NCBI GenBank assembly: GCA_013398955.1
Contig: VWPU01012281.1
Span: forward strand, 107,292-171,291
Length of the DNA: 64,000 nt
DNA from: Callaeas wilsoni
Lineage: Eukaryota > Chordata > Aves > Passeriformes > Callaeidae
Direction of reading: 5' to 3'
In this document: piece by piece, positions 39,301 through 49,814 of the stretch
How the letters are laid out: each line of letters begins with the position of its first letter
Numbering within the stretch: the first letter of the stretch is position 1
Notes under the pieces: model-generated
What the model saw: the letters and a program-made list of their open reading frames with translations, nothing else
Database searches by the model: none
Told to the model about the DNA's origin: nothing
Position numbers and translations under genes: made by a program

Positions 39301-42300
39301 GTGAGCGTTTGATTTCTCGGAAGGTGAAAGTAATTTCTCATAATATGAACGCAGATCGTTACTGCTGCAGTTACTGGAATGAGAGTTTTCTCCCTGCCTG
39401 GCCTTCTTAGTCCTTCTCTTCTTTAGATGTTTTGACTAACAAAGTCTTTTATCCTCCTCTGCTTGATGCAGGGCTTGGGCCAAATTTTTCCCTCTGTCTT
39501 TTACCAGAGGGAATGAAGAGTGACCACGTTGACGCCAGCGAAGTTCCCCTGGGTTTGCTTTGTCACACATGACAGCAGCACAATGGCGCTGTGCCGCTAA
39601 GTGGGAGTTGTGCTTGGGAGATATTTTTCCGTATTATTACAGAGACAGCAATGGAGTTAAGGCTATAATGCAGGGTCTCTTATAATCACACTCTTGTTAT
39701 GCTTTGTAAAAGGCTTTGTGAGCTTTTATTTTGTAAGTGAGCACTGCAGCCAGAGAAGCGTTTCTGGCGGCGTTTGCTGTGAATCATGCACACGGTTCGG
39801 GGGGTTTAGTGCGATGGCTCAAGCATCCCTGTCATACCCTGTTTCTCCCAAGGACACAGCCTAAGATCTAACCTCCCTGAGGAAACAAACCGGGAAGGGT
39901 TCTGCCGTTTAATTTACCTGCCCAAGTCAGCAGCCTCATCCCCAAGGCTTCCTCTATTGTCCATGGAAAGGGAAAAGTCCCTTAAGAGCGCTGTTCAATA
40001 CTCTGTTAGGCTACAACTCTCTGTTTCCCCCAGGAGGAGCTTTTCTTTCCTGAGAATTTGTGGTGCGAGAAAAACTGCCTTTGTACAACTTAGGACTTAA
40101 ATCAGGTGTAAATTACTATGACTCTGAGGATTCCCTGCCCTCTGCCAGGTGCCTGGGAATGCATTTGGGACACGAGGTTTTCTTTTAGGTGATGTCTCTG
40201 CAACACAGAGGTCTCAATACTGGCAAAACTGTGCGTTCCCATCCCTGCGCCATTTGCAAAGCTGTTTATATGACTCACATAAAGCTGATCTAAGGCCCAC
40301 AAACATTTGGATAGGTTTTTCAGATCTTGTGCCCTTGTGGACACAGTGTAGGCCTGGGCTTCAGCCCTGCTGGCTCCAATCCCAGCAGGGAATGCAGTGA
40401 CCCTGGAACATATACTTGGTTTTTGGTATACAGTGCCACTCAATACTGGTTTGGGCGTTTATATTTATACATGGAAAGTCATTGAGAAATTCGAAGTAAA
40501 ATTGCAGTGGGTGCTTTTGCTTTGTCCACATCTTGCTTGAGTCATGTAAAGCTTCCAAAAGCCCTAAGGGCTGATGCTTGTGTGTTTTTCTTTTCACACA
40601 AGGCTTTGAGAAGGATGCGCCTTTGGTGAGTGATGGGAAGGTGGAAGAGAGATGTACAAGGACACTGCTATCTCCTGCCAGTCTCTGTGCGTTTGTCTGC
40701 AGTCCTGCCTGTAGAAAGCTGGCCAGAAATGTTAAAGGCATTGTAGAGTGTATTAGTTTAGCAAGGTTTAGCAAAAAAATCATTGTGCAAGAACTGACTT
40801 TCTTTGCTTCTTGGGAAAAATGAATTCTGTGCGCTGTGGTTGGCCCCACTTGAATAATGACATGCAAAATTTGGATTCCATGCAGGTGTCAGTTACAGTG
40901 AATTCTTGAGAGAGGTTGTGTCAGTAAGAGCAATGGCTTCAGTGTCTGTCACAACTGCACACATTGTGTTAGGATATGAAGTGAAGGTTGGAAGTTTCCT
41001 TGCTGCATCTGTCAGGGACAGTCAGATTCTGCATGTCCAGCGTGAGGTGACCAAGCAGAGAATGCAAACTGAGACTGAAAAACAGAATGAAAATGCTTAA
41101 CTCCACCCTCCTATCAGCACAGCCTCCCCCAGATAAGCAGCTGTAATCTCTGCTCAGGGATCTGGCTTGGACAGCACTTTCACACTTGTCCATTCCTATG
41201 GCCGTTATCTGTTCCCTTTCCACTGGCAGCTGGGGGAAGGCTCAGGCTCTGGAGGCTTCAAGCCACCTTTGCAGCACACTGGGCTGATCCAGGAGCAGAA
41301 GTGTGTGACATGAGCTGGGGCTGGCTTAGAGACCTGCTTTTGGGAAGAGGCACTAGGGCTTCTCTCCTCCTAGGGCAGTCCAGAGCCTTGGCACATCGGT
41401 GACCCCCTCCTGCCTCAGCCAGCTCCAGAGGCCAGCACCAGCCCATCTGAGCCCCAATTCTGACCAGAAATTGCAGGCTCAAGGGAACTGTACCTGGCCA
41501 GAGGGCAGAATATTTGTTGTCATCTTCAATTAAGGTTCTGTCATCTTTGGAACTTGAACATCTGATCAGGCTACAAAACTGTGTCTATAATAGCACAGCT
41601 CTTCTCTGAAAGAGACTGCAAGTGTTTCATGCTTGTCTCTCAGGGATTTGGTGGCAACTGTGCGTGGCTTGCAAGTACAACGAAACTTTTTTTTCCCTAA
41701 CTGTTTCTCCTCCAGATGCAGCCTGAACGTGGGGACCTGAGCTGTAGTCTTGCCATCACCCTCTGATCAGAGGGTTTGATAGAAAAGCTGAGTGTGCAGC
41801 AGCACCTGGGAGCTGTGGCCCAACAGTGTTCACAAAGGGGCGTCCAGGGAGTTCTCTTGGTAGGACTGTTCATGCATGAACTGGAAGTGAGCCCAGCTGC
41901 TGCCCTCCAGCATTATTTTGAACAAAAAAGTCACTCTTTTACGTGGTGCAGCTGTGCCCTTAGTACTGCCTTCATTGCCTCAGGTAGAGCCTGCTGGAGG
42001 GACCTGGGGACCCAGCAGTGCTCAAGGCCAATGGGGCAAAGAGCTCTCTAAGCTTGCTGTTATCTTTCATTTAGCAGGTGGAAAAGAAGAAATAAAACAG
42101 GTAAAGTGGAGAGGTGCAAAAAAACATTTTCAGGTGATGATTTTGCAGAGAAGGTAGGAATGCATGGTTCATCTAGATACTCCTGCTTTCCTAAGCAATA
42201 AATGATGCTGTTTTCCCAACTGCACTATTCTCAGCTGTGTATTTTGTGATAAGAAGTACTGACAAAAGAGGATTCAGTCAGCACTGCTGGCCTCTGTCCA

Positions 42301-43435
42301 GCCAAACTCAGCCTCCTCATCCCCTCCCATCTTCTCGAGCCCTCCCTTGTGTGCAAGAAGGAAAGGAAAGCCAAGGTCTGGAGGTGCTGCAAGTGGGCTG
42401 AGCTCAGATCCTTGGCTAGGTTTTGACTCGCCCATAAGAAAGACTTCGGTGACCCCCACCTCTCTTAATGTGCCTGCCTCAGGTTTCTGGTCAAGGGCTC
42501 CCTTTCTCTTCCTGCTTTGGGATGTGAGGGTGTCCAGGCTCACAGTCAGAGCACCACCTTCTCTGGCAGACATGCCAGAGGAGAAACCTCAAGCAGAAGC
42601 AGGGAAAGTCACTGGTTTCCTATGTACTCTCGATAGCTCGTGGTCTTGGTTATTTCTTAGAGCAAACAAGTTGGATCAGGGCTCATTTCAACCACAGCAG
42701 GCACTAAGCAGAGCTTGGGGCCAGGGAGGAGGCTGACAAGCCTGCTCATATAAACTTCCAGCAGACAAGCTAGTGCTCAAGATCCAAAATCCAGGTCTGG
42801 GGGATTTGTGCTGTCCCGTAGAAAACAGTGAGCCTCGCATAGGACCAGGGGCTGAGTGCACTGAATGGGGTCAGGCCATCTTGCCAGACAGTGCCTGTTC
42901 AGGCAGTGACTAAGAACAAACTCTTGAGGGGCAGCTCCAGAGCCAGACTTCTTAGAGTTTGTACTCTGGGACTTGCTCTCTCAAGCATCCTCACGTAAGG
43001 CTCTCTTAGCTGTAGATTTTGGTCTCAGGATTAGCTTTGGTATCTCTCTATACAAGAGCTCCAAAAGAAGCTTTACCCTTGACTGGTGCATTTATAACTC
43101 ACCACCACCACTTCTTCTCCCACCTCGTTCCTCTTTGGGCAGAGGAAGCCTCCAAAGAGAAGAGTTCAGAGAGCTGCAGACATTGTCTTTGTTGGTTCAG
43201 ATTAAACTGGCCAAGGTAGGGAAAGGTAGATGCAAGTACCAGCATATTCCACGCCTGGAGCAATCAGCTCCTTTGGCCAAAAGCCTCAGAAAGCTGAGGA
43301 ATAGGCCAGGTAAAAGAATGGTTCTAGAATATTTATAGAGCACAGTTATGCTTCTAAATGTCTGGTGGGCCCTGGACTTCTAGCTGATGAAAACAATAGC
43401 AAGCTGCCATGCCTGATTCTTTCTCATCATTTCAG

Positions 43436-46400
43436 CCTTGCAGGTAGAGGAGAATCCATAACAAGATAAAGCAAAAAAGAGGAGACAAGTTTTCTTTCCC
43501 CAGTCCAGGAAAAATAACCTGTTGGATTATATCTGCAAACTGTGGAGAGTGCCAACATGAGCAACGAGGGGCCAGAGAATCCCATCTCATCTGCACTGAC
43601 CGAGGGCCTGAAAAGAAAGAGGGGGAGACCAAAGAAGCAGCCACAGCCACAGGTGAGGGAACATCATCCCAAGAGGCTGCCTGAGGATGCCGCGGCAGAA
43701 GCCTGATGGGATTTGCAGGCATCCCTGGGAAGCTGCTTGCTACCAAGGACAAGGGAAGGAGAGGTGTGCTGTGGTAAATGCTGGGGCTGCCCAGGACAGC
43801 AGCAGGATCTGCACCTGGGAAATCGCAGCTCCTGGCCTCGGAGGCACCTCTGATGTGACAGGCAGTGACAGCTCAGCCAGGACAGGTGTGAGAGGAGCTG
43901 ACCAGGTCTCTGTTCTAGCCTGGAGACTTTGACATGTCATCGCCCTCTGTTTCTGCACCAGTAATTGGATAGAACAGGGAAGGCCCCTTGGCCAGAATTC
44001 TTGGAACTTACTTGTTTCCTCAGTCCAAAAGACAAAAAGGTAGGAGTGTTGCTGGTCATCTTCTAATGCACTTCACAGCTGGAAAAGCAGAGACAACCAG
44101 CTGTTGAGTGGTCTGGGTGCTCTTAGTGGGGTAAGGCAGTCCAAGACCAACCAGAATGAGGGAATGTAAATTGTTTCAGGGATCATCTTGGTTAAACGGT
44201 TTTCTCCTTTTATCCCAGGAGGATGCTGGAAACACAGCTACTGTCCCACAGGATGCTGTGGAACCACAGCCAGCGAAGAAACCACGAGGAAGGCCAAAAG
44301 GAAGCAAGAAAGTGACTGCTGTAACTGGGGGAACGGTGAGCAGAAACAGCTTATACTCATTTACAGGGGAGAGAAGCACTGCCAGAGTGAGACAAGCAGG
44401 GATGTTTCTCTTAGCCTAAAGATAGTGAAAGTTGCCCCTAATTCAGCTCAGCTTTAATTGCCACCGTTGGACAAATCAGTTATTGTGGTTTTAGTCCTTC
44501 CTTGCCTCCCAGCCTTCCTGTGTTGCCACCACCTGTTCAGCAGTTTCCTTCCAGTGTTTCTCCTCCACCACTGCCAAATAATCACAACCAGTGCAGTCAG
44601 GCAGGTGTTTCCTCCTCAACAGTCTTCTATGCCCAGCTTTTGCTTTTTGTGCTACTAGTGAGACAAGACCTTTATACAATGGTCATCTTGGCCACGTTCA
44701 GTGTTTTAGTCACAATGCCCAGCAAATATGAGAGCTGACAGTATTTTTTCCCCTTTTGTTTTCAATAAAGGTAGAACCTTCTGCTGGGAAAAGGGGAAGA
44801 GGGAGGCCTCGCAAGTGGGTGAGTATGGTGTTCAGTCCTCTTCTCCAGTCACAGATCCTGGGGAACTTTCAGCTGTGTTTGCCCTTCTCAGACTCTGTGT
44901 CTGCCGCAACATTCTTTCAGCCTTGGTAGACTGGAAATAATTAGGGAAGCTCTGACTGCCTTCCTGATGGCCTCCAAGATTCAGCTACTGAAGAATTCTG
45001 AGAGCCCAGGGGAGATGCTGTACTTAATTCAAGACATACTAGACTTCCACAGTATAGTACTTTCTCAGGCTTGGAATGTCAGACCAGAGATTTCATGCTT
45101 TCTTAGAGAGAGGAGTTGTCTTCCCAGGAGACTTGAAAGACAGAAGTGATTGCTTAGCATGTCAGTTTGTCTCAAAAGAAGAAACTTAAAATTAAGCTAA
45201 AAGAGAAATTCGATGAATGGAGAAACTTTGAGTCCTGCTAGCAGGAGACTCTTACGCAGCAAACAAAGAATTAGTAAGAATCAGTAGCTAAGGATAAAAC
45301 ATTTCAGGTGTAAAAACAAGACAAAAGCTTTTAATCAATAAGGATATTCAGTCCTGTGAACAATTAATGGTATGTTATCTGTCATGAGGCATGATTAAAA
45401 AACCCCACAACAGCCACAAACCGTTATTTAGTGTGCATCACAAAAATTGCTAGATCCAAACTCAAGCTGTGCGCTTGCTGCAGGAATCCATAGGTTTGCT
45501 GCTGCAGGAATCCATAGGTTTGTTGTACAGCTGTGGTGGCACAAGAGCGCTCAGGAGGGAAAGGAACACTTCTGGTTCAGCAGAACCAGAGGGACAGAGC
45601 AGCCTGTGAAGGCCACATGGAAGGCTTGGAAGGAAATGTTCACCAGCAAAGAAGTGCCAGGACATGGGAGAGATCGGAAGTCTTTTCTAATGTGACAGTG
45701 ACCTTGCCATGCAGGTACTTCCTGCATAGTGGGAAACCGTCTGCCAACCCTGTGCAGAACGTCCCAGACACTGGGTCTGTTCCATAAATCTGTTCATTCT
45801 CTGCAATCCAGGTGAGAAGGTAACAGTCTAATTCAGCACACTGCTCTTGCTCAAAACCCATTGCTTTTCCTAAGCCCATTTATATTATGTTATTTAAATA
45901 CACTGATTAGGGAAGCCTGTGTTACCAGTGCTTAAAGCAACCACCTGTGCAGATTGGGATCCTCAGGCTCTATGGAAAATCATCAGAGGCAGAAGTGGCC
46001 ATGTCTTACAGAACAAAACCTTACCCAGTGAATTCTGCTGGTCATTTGTGGACTGACAAATCTCAAAGACAAGCAGGAGGACCTAGAGGTTTTAACATTT
46101 CAAAATGTGTCATTTTAACTTTGGTTTGTGAAGCATTCTGATGGTTTCAGTTGAGAATTAAACAGCTGAAGAATTTTTGGGGGGCAAAACCAAAGCAGAA
46201 GAAAAAGAACAATCATTTTGGTTCTGTCTGTGAATAGACAAAATGTTTAGCTGGTCAAGACAGGAAAGTATCCTGAAATACAGAAAATATTCTTGGTGAA
46301 AAAAGTTCTGCACAGCTGCATAATGGGCAGATTTTTTCCAAGTGTTGGGCTGTGTGTCTCACAAGCCTGGTAATGGGATGGTTTATTATGGATTCCGACA

Positions 46401-49400
46401 ACGATTCAGAGACACTTGTGAATGCGTGTGGACACTACATGCCCTGGTGTGTGCTCTTGCCTGTGGTTGGGTGTAGGAGTTGGTGGCAAATGGATGTGCT
46501 GTCAGGCCTGCACAGTCTTGTTTAAATAATCATCCATCTGGTTTGCACATTTGCAGTTTTGTCTTTTGATACCTCATTTTGCATAGGGGGACTTGTTTAT
46601 TTTTGGTGTTTTTCTTTGTAGCCTCAAGCAGTGGTCCAAAAGGAAGAGTCTCAGGAAGGAACTCCTCAGGAAAGCAGTGACTTGAATTTGAACTCGGCAC
46701 CAGCCACACAAGGTTTGAAATTAGATAATCATAATTACACGAGACTAAACAGTGGAGCCACGCTCTGGCAAACCATGAACCTACCCACAGAGCTCTAGCA
46801 CTGGCTGCAGTCTTTCTGGTAAATCCTACAAACAGAGGAGCATTTGGAAGGCTTCCAGGCACATTCTTTCCATCTAATTCAGTTGTGACTACTTCAGCAG
46901 AAGTAGAGGTAGAAAAAAAAGGAAGGGAAGAAAATCTCTGTCTGTCTTTCCGAGAAGTCACACATCTGAGGTTCTGGTCACTGGTACAGGTACAGCTCAG
47001 TGAAATTGTCTGGCTGGTGTGTACAAAGTGAAAATATTCTACTGTTAATGTCTTGCCTTACTTGAAAAACATTATGAATAGAAGATCCCCTGGTATTTGG
47101 GACATCTTAGTGCTCTGGATTAACTTCAGAATGCTTCCATGATGGTCTTCCTCTCTCCTTCCTGGCTTGTACTCCAAGGCGGAGCTCTCTGGCAGTGGCT
47201 GGCACTGGCACAGGTGCCTCAGCAGCACAGACAGTGATGGCACTGGCCACTTTCTGTAGAAGGCTCCAATTTATCTCAGCTTCTCTGAGATGAGATGCCA
47301 GATAACTGTTATCACTGGTATCTGCACTACCCAGAGCCCCAACCTCACTTGAACCCTGCAAAAATACAAGTCTGAGTCTATACCATTCAGGGCTGTTTCT
47401 GAGGTAGATTTCAGGAAAGCTTGTGTGCATCTGTGTCCTACCTTCAGTGGGCCTTGGTGGAAGCTCTTCATGAAATGTTTTCCCTGGAGAGAGAAGGGGC
47501 CAGGAGCCCAGAGGAGGCAGATGTTGCCTGCTTTGCCGTGTGGCAGCACAGCTGCTCTCCCCTGCTACTGGCGTGCGAAGCCAGCCAACCGACACTGGGC
47601 AGCCGAGCCCGGCCCAGCCCCGGGTTCTTAGAAAGTCCCTGGAAATGGCACATGATGAAATGCCAGGGGAGTTAACCTCAGTTGCTCAATTCAGTTTCCT
47701 CTGGGGCTCCTGCTCCCGTATCACTTCCTGCCACGGAGCCGTGCGCTGACATCAGCGGAGCCGCAGGCTCACGGGGGATGAGCTCACCTCCGGCCCGGCC
47801 GCCGCCGCCTTCGGTACGGTTAAACATCGCCCCAAACCACAGCCAGTGCGGGTGCTTTCTTCTTCCTTTCAGTTTGAGCGGGACCCGGGGCGGGGACAGG
47901 AGGAATCCGTTTCCCTGCTGTTGCAGTGAGGTAGAAGCAGATGAGACAGGAAGAGCGGATGCTGCGGTCGCCGGGAGACGGCCGTGCCGCTCATGATAGT
48001 GCAGCCCCAGCCGCCGTGCCCGCTCCGTGCCGGCCGTGCAGAGGGCACTTCTGCTCTTGGGAAGGTCTGCCCTTCCGTCAGAACAGAAAAAACGGCCAGC
48101 AAATCAGTGGGGATAAGCATGTACAATATGAAACCGGGCAATCCTCTGGGAAACTTCTAAAGTTATTTGCTCAGGAGCTTGAGATGGTGGCTTAGAATTT
48201 CTGAGTGAAAGGGGAAGCGTGCTGTTCTGGCTTACTGGAAACTGTAGGTCCTAGGGCTTGTTTGCAAGCCTGGTGCAGCTGTAGCAGCTTGCAGACAGGT
48301 AGTTTCTGGATTAACCCATTTTATGGGTCTGGGTTTAACTGGGGTCTGTTATATACCTGCAAGGTTTTGTGCTACTCATGCAGGAGGCTGCTGCTCTGAG
48401 ACTTATTAGCAGGAGTCTGTGATCACATAATGGTCTGCTATAGACACAGCCAGAGCTTTGGTCATTGAGGGCTTTGGTGGTTTGCTTTTTCCTTCCAGGT
48501 GAGGATTTTTGAGCTGCTGCACTAGGGAGGGGGTGGGAGGGTACCTGTGCTTGCCTGTCCTGCAGGCTGTACGCTGCACAACTCTGAGTGGGAAAGAGAT
48601 CTGCCCTGGGCTTCGTGGGCATTCAGGTGAATTGCTGAAATGAACACTGACTGACTCTGTCTCTCAGTCTGTTATGAGGAAAATCAAGACATATGAAGAG
48701 CTGAATTAGTAATATGCAAGATTTGCAAGCCTCCAGTGGGGCAGAGAGCTGCTTTAGAGCCAGCTGGGTTTATTCCCATGGCCTTAGCCTGGGGATCTAG
48801 CTCTGGTGTTTCCAAGGCAATGGTTATGAGTGACTCCAGGTTATCCAAGAGCAGGCAGGCGTTTGTTAATAGGCTCTGTTGTGTTGCTACCTGTAGATGC
48901 TGCCAATCACAATTCCAGCATTAACATTTCTGTTTTTCTGGGTTAAGAACTATTTGGGTTTTTTTCTGTGGGTACCATTACTGAAGGATTGATGAATCTC
49001 ATTTCATAGGCTCCTAAGCCACAGTAGCAGATGTGGTTTGTCTCAATAACTGTTCTTGGCTAATGGACTGTAGGTGTGAGGGGGGAAAGAGGTTGCTTTA
49101 TGGTAAAATTTCCAAGAGCCAGTGCAAAGGCCAGAAGCAGCCTAGGGGTCTTGCTCCTTTTTGTCTGTCTTTCCATCCCTGCATTCTTTTTCGTACAGAA
49201 CTTTGTCTCACTTTGTTCCCTTTGCTGCCCCAGTGGTCACCTCAGCTCTCCTGAGAGCCAGGGGTGAGGCACAGATCAGAGCAAGCCTGTGTAGCCAGAA
49301 ACATTCTCCACTCACACCATTTGCAGACATTCTGCACATCTACTTCCCTGATGTTTAATATTGGGTAGGGCACTTCAGGTACTTTGTGTCTCATGGGGAT

Positions 49401-49814
49401 TCAAGGAAATACGTAATTGCTGTCAGCAGAGGTGGTTGATGAGTGTTTGGAGAGCAGAAACCAGACAATTTGACACAGACTGTCACTTCTGGGCCCTCAG
49501 TAGCCTCGTGCTGAGCCCTGCTGCCAGAGAAGCCATTTGTGTCAGGAGCTCCATTTAGCCTGCAGCTGGTACAAGAGCAATGGGAATGTTCTTGTGAAGA
49601 CCTTTGGTTGTTTGGGAGCAGATCCTTGTCACCTCTCAACCTTGCACTGGCTCTGTAGGGGGGTATTGGGCAGCAGGGCTCCTGGACCCAAAGCTCTAAC
49701 CCTCTCTCTCCTATGATCTTTCTTTTAGGCATCGCTGGAAAAGACGGTTCCAGGTCTGGCAAAAACACTGGTCTTAGGAGATCTCTGAGTAACATCCCTG
49801 CTGCAGCTCAGTAG
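43436..49814 (+). CDS. HMGA-like protein with three AT-hooks (gene model, five exons)
   Basis: The model joins 43557-43652, 44219-44335, 44771-44818, 46622-46712 and 49729-49814; 43436-43556 is 5' UTR. It encodes about 145 residues. AT-hooks, which insert into the minor groove of AT-rich DNA, are visible at residues 19-28 (KRKRGRPKKQ), 52-63 (KKPRGRPKGSKK) and 78-87 (KRGRGRPRKW). Three hooks in a small, disordered, proline- and lysine-rich protein is the HMGA layout, that is, an architectural chromatin protein in the nucleus. Exon boundaries follow HMGA2: one hook per exon, and the third exon ends in RPRKW, followed by PQAVVQK where HMGA2 has PQQVVQK. The N-terminus and the C-terminus beyond residue 106 do not match HMGA1 or HMGA2, and the family's acidic terminal cluster is missing. 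All internal splices are GT-AG and phase-consistent. Hook exons are secure; the last exon is less so. I interpret it as a separate HMGA-family gene, not HMGA1 or HMGA2 itself. Confidence 0.8.
43557..43652 (+). CDS. HMGA-like gene, coding exon 1 (AT-hook 1)
   Basis: The start codon at 43557 follows a strong acceptor (ttctcatcatttcag ending at 43435). In-frame TAA codons occur upstream within the same exon, so this ATG begins the protein. The exon encodes 32 residues: a short acidic/polar start (MSNEGPENP), then the first AT-hook, and ends PQPQ. The donor is ACAG then gtgagg, phase 0. Confidence 0.82.
44219..44335 (+). CDS. HMGA-like gene, coding exon 2 (AT-hook 2)
   Basis: 117 bases, 39 codons, phase 0 at both ends; the acceptor is ctccttttatcccag and the donor ACG then gtgagc. 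It encodes an acidic linker followed by KKPRGRPKGSKK. The PRGRPKGSK core is identical to the second hook of HMGA1 and HMGA2, the strongest single match to the family in the window. Confidence 0.9.
44771..44818 (+). CDS. HMGA-like gene, coding exon 3 (AT-hook 3)
   Basis: A 48-base exon, phase 0 to 0, between ttttcaataaag and gtgagt. It encodes VEPSAGKRGRGRPRKW. The HMGA2 exon with the third hook also ends at RPRKW. Confidence 0.9.
45477..45522. repeat. Two tandem copies of a 24-base unit
   Basis: The 22-base core beginning gctgcaggaatccatagg occurs at 45477-45498 and again at 45501-45522. It lies in the intron between the third and fourth coding exons of the HMGA-like gene. It is a recent local duplication. 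Confidence 0.9.
46596..46601 (-). terminator. Possible poly(A) signal of the minus-strand candidate gene
   Basis: TTTATT on the + strand reads AATAAA on the minus strand, about 500 bases beyond the stop at 47107. If used, the 3' UTR would be antisense to exon 46622-46712 of the HMGA-like gene. Confidence 0.2.
46622..46712 (+). CDS. HMGA-like gene, coding exon 4 (tail start)
   Basis: The acceptor is gtgtttttctttgtag. The exon begins PQAVVQKEESQEG, clearly related to the start of the HMGA2 tail, and then diverges. It contains QESS, a possible echo of the SSQES casein-kinase-type cluster of HMGA tails. A donor (CAAG then gtttga, weak) after 46712 leaves phase 1. If it were not used, the frame would continue to a TAG at 46796-46798. 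Confidence 0.72.
47107..47827 (-). CDS. Candidate two-exon small gene, unrecognised product
   Basis: The model joins 47788-47827 (start) and 47107-47483 (stop) on the minus strand, encoding 138 residues. The ATG lies in the CpG island. The first exon encodes 13 codons (MFNRTEGGGGRAG) and ends in a strong donor, GGAG then gtgagc. A strong acceptor with a long pyrimidine tract (ccccttctctctccag) begins the second exon, and the phases match (1 to 1). The second exon then stays open for 124 residues to TAA. The product has a stretch TSFPEIYLRNSPEWYR, a serine/aspartate-rich middle and a basic end. I see no signal peptide or membrane segment and recognise no family. AATAAA signals on this strand at 46596-46601 and about 46382 could end it. 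Island, splice phases and frame agree, yet all could coincide by chance. Confidence 0.3.
47580..48070. promoter_or_regulatory. Internal CpG island
   Basis: Dense CpGs, including ggcccggccgccgccgcc, cccggggcgggg and gcggtcgccgggagacggcc, occupy almost 500 bases inside the intron that follows exon 46622-46712. Islands of this kind are usually promoters. Possible products are the minus-strand candidate gene that starts at 47827, or a + strand transcript carrying only the 3' exons. There is also a CRE-like tgacatca at about 47748-47755. Confidence 0.6.
49729..49814 (+). CDS. HMGA-like gene, probable terminal coding exon
   Basis: A long pyrimidine tract and tcttttag precede 49729. The exon continues the phase-1 frame of the preceding exon for 28 codons to TAG at 49812-49814. 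The peptide is basic and serine-rich, with RRSLSNIP near its end, unlike the acidic tail of HMGA proteins. A poly(A) signal lies 860 bases downstream. Phase and acceptor fit well, but there is no homology to confirm it. Confidence 0.5.

Larger units (their letters stand above)
34229..43435. other. Non-coding stretch before the AT-hook exons
   Basis: Mostly unique sequence. About 34230-35600 is AT-rich and includes a perfect 13-bp inverted repeat at 34586-34621. A CpG-rich patch with a donor lies at about 36020-36320. A second patch at about 39515-39810 (gacgccagcg, gcgctgtgccgc, tggcggcgtt) could be regulatory. The longest open frame of the window (168 codons, minus strand, 40361-40867) is here but has no recognisable domain, and a frame of that length is expected by chance in 64 kb. 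It is most likely intron of the upstream transcript. Confidence 0.4.

Noticed and set aside
40361..40867. Longest open frame in the window, 168 codons on the minus strand
   Set aside because: No domain, no splice-site context and no codon pattern supports it. One or two frames of this length are expected by chance in six frames of 64 kb.
47941..48195. 84-codon + strand frame in the internal CpG island
   Set aside because: Stop codons are rare in GC-rich DNA; no splice partner or homology was seen.
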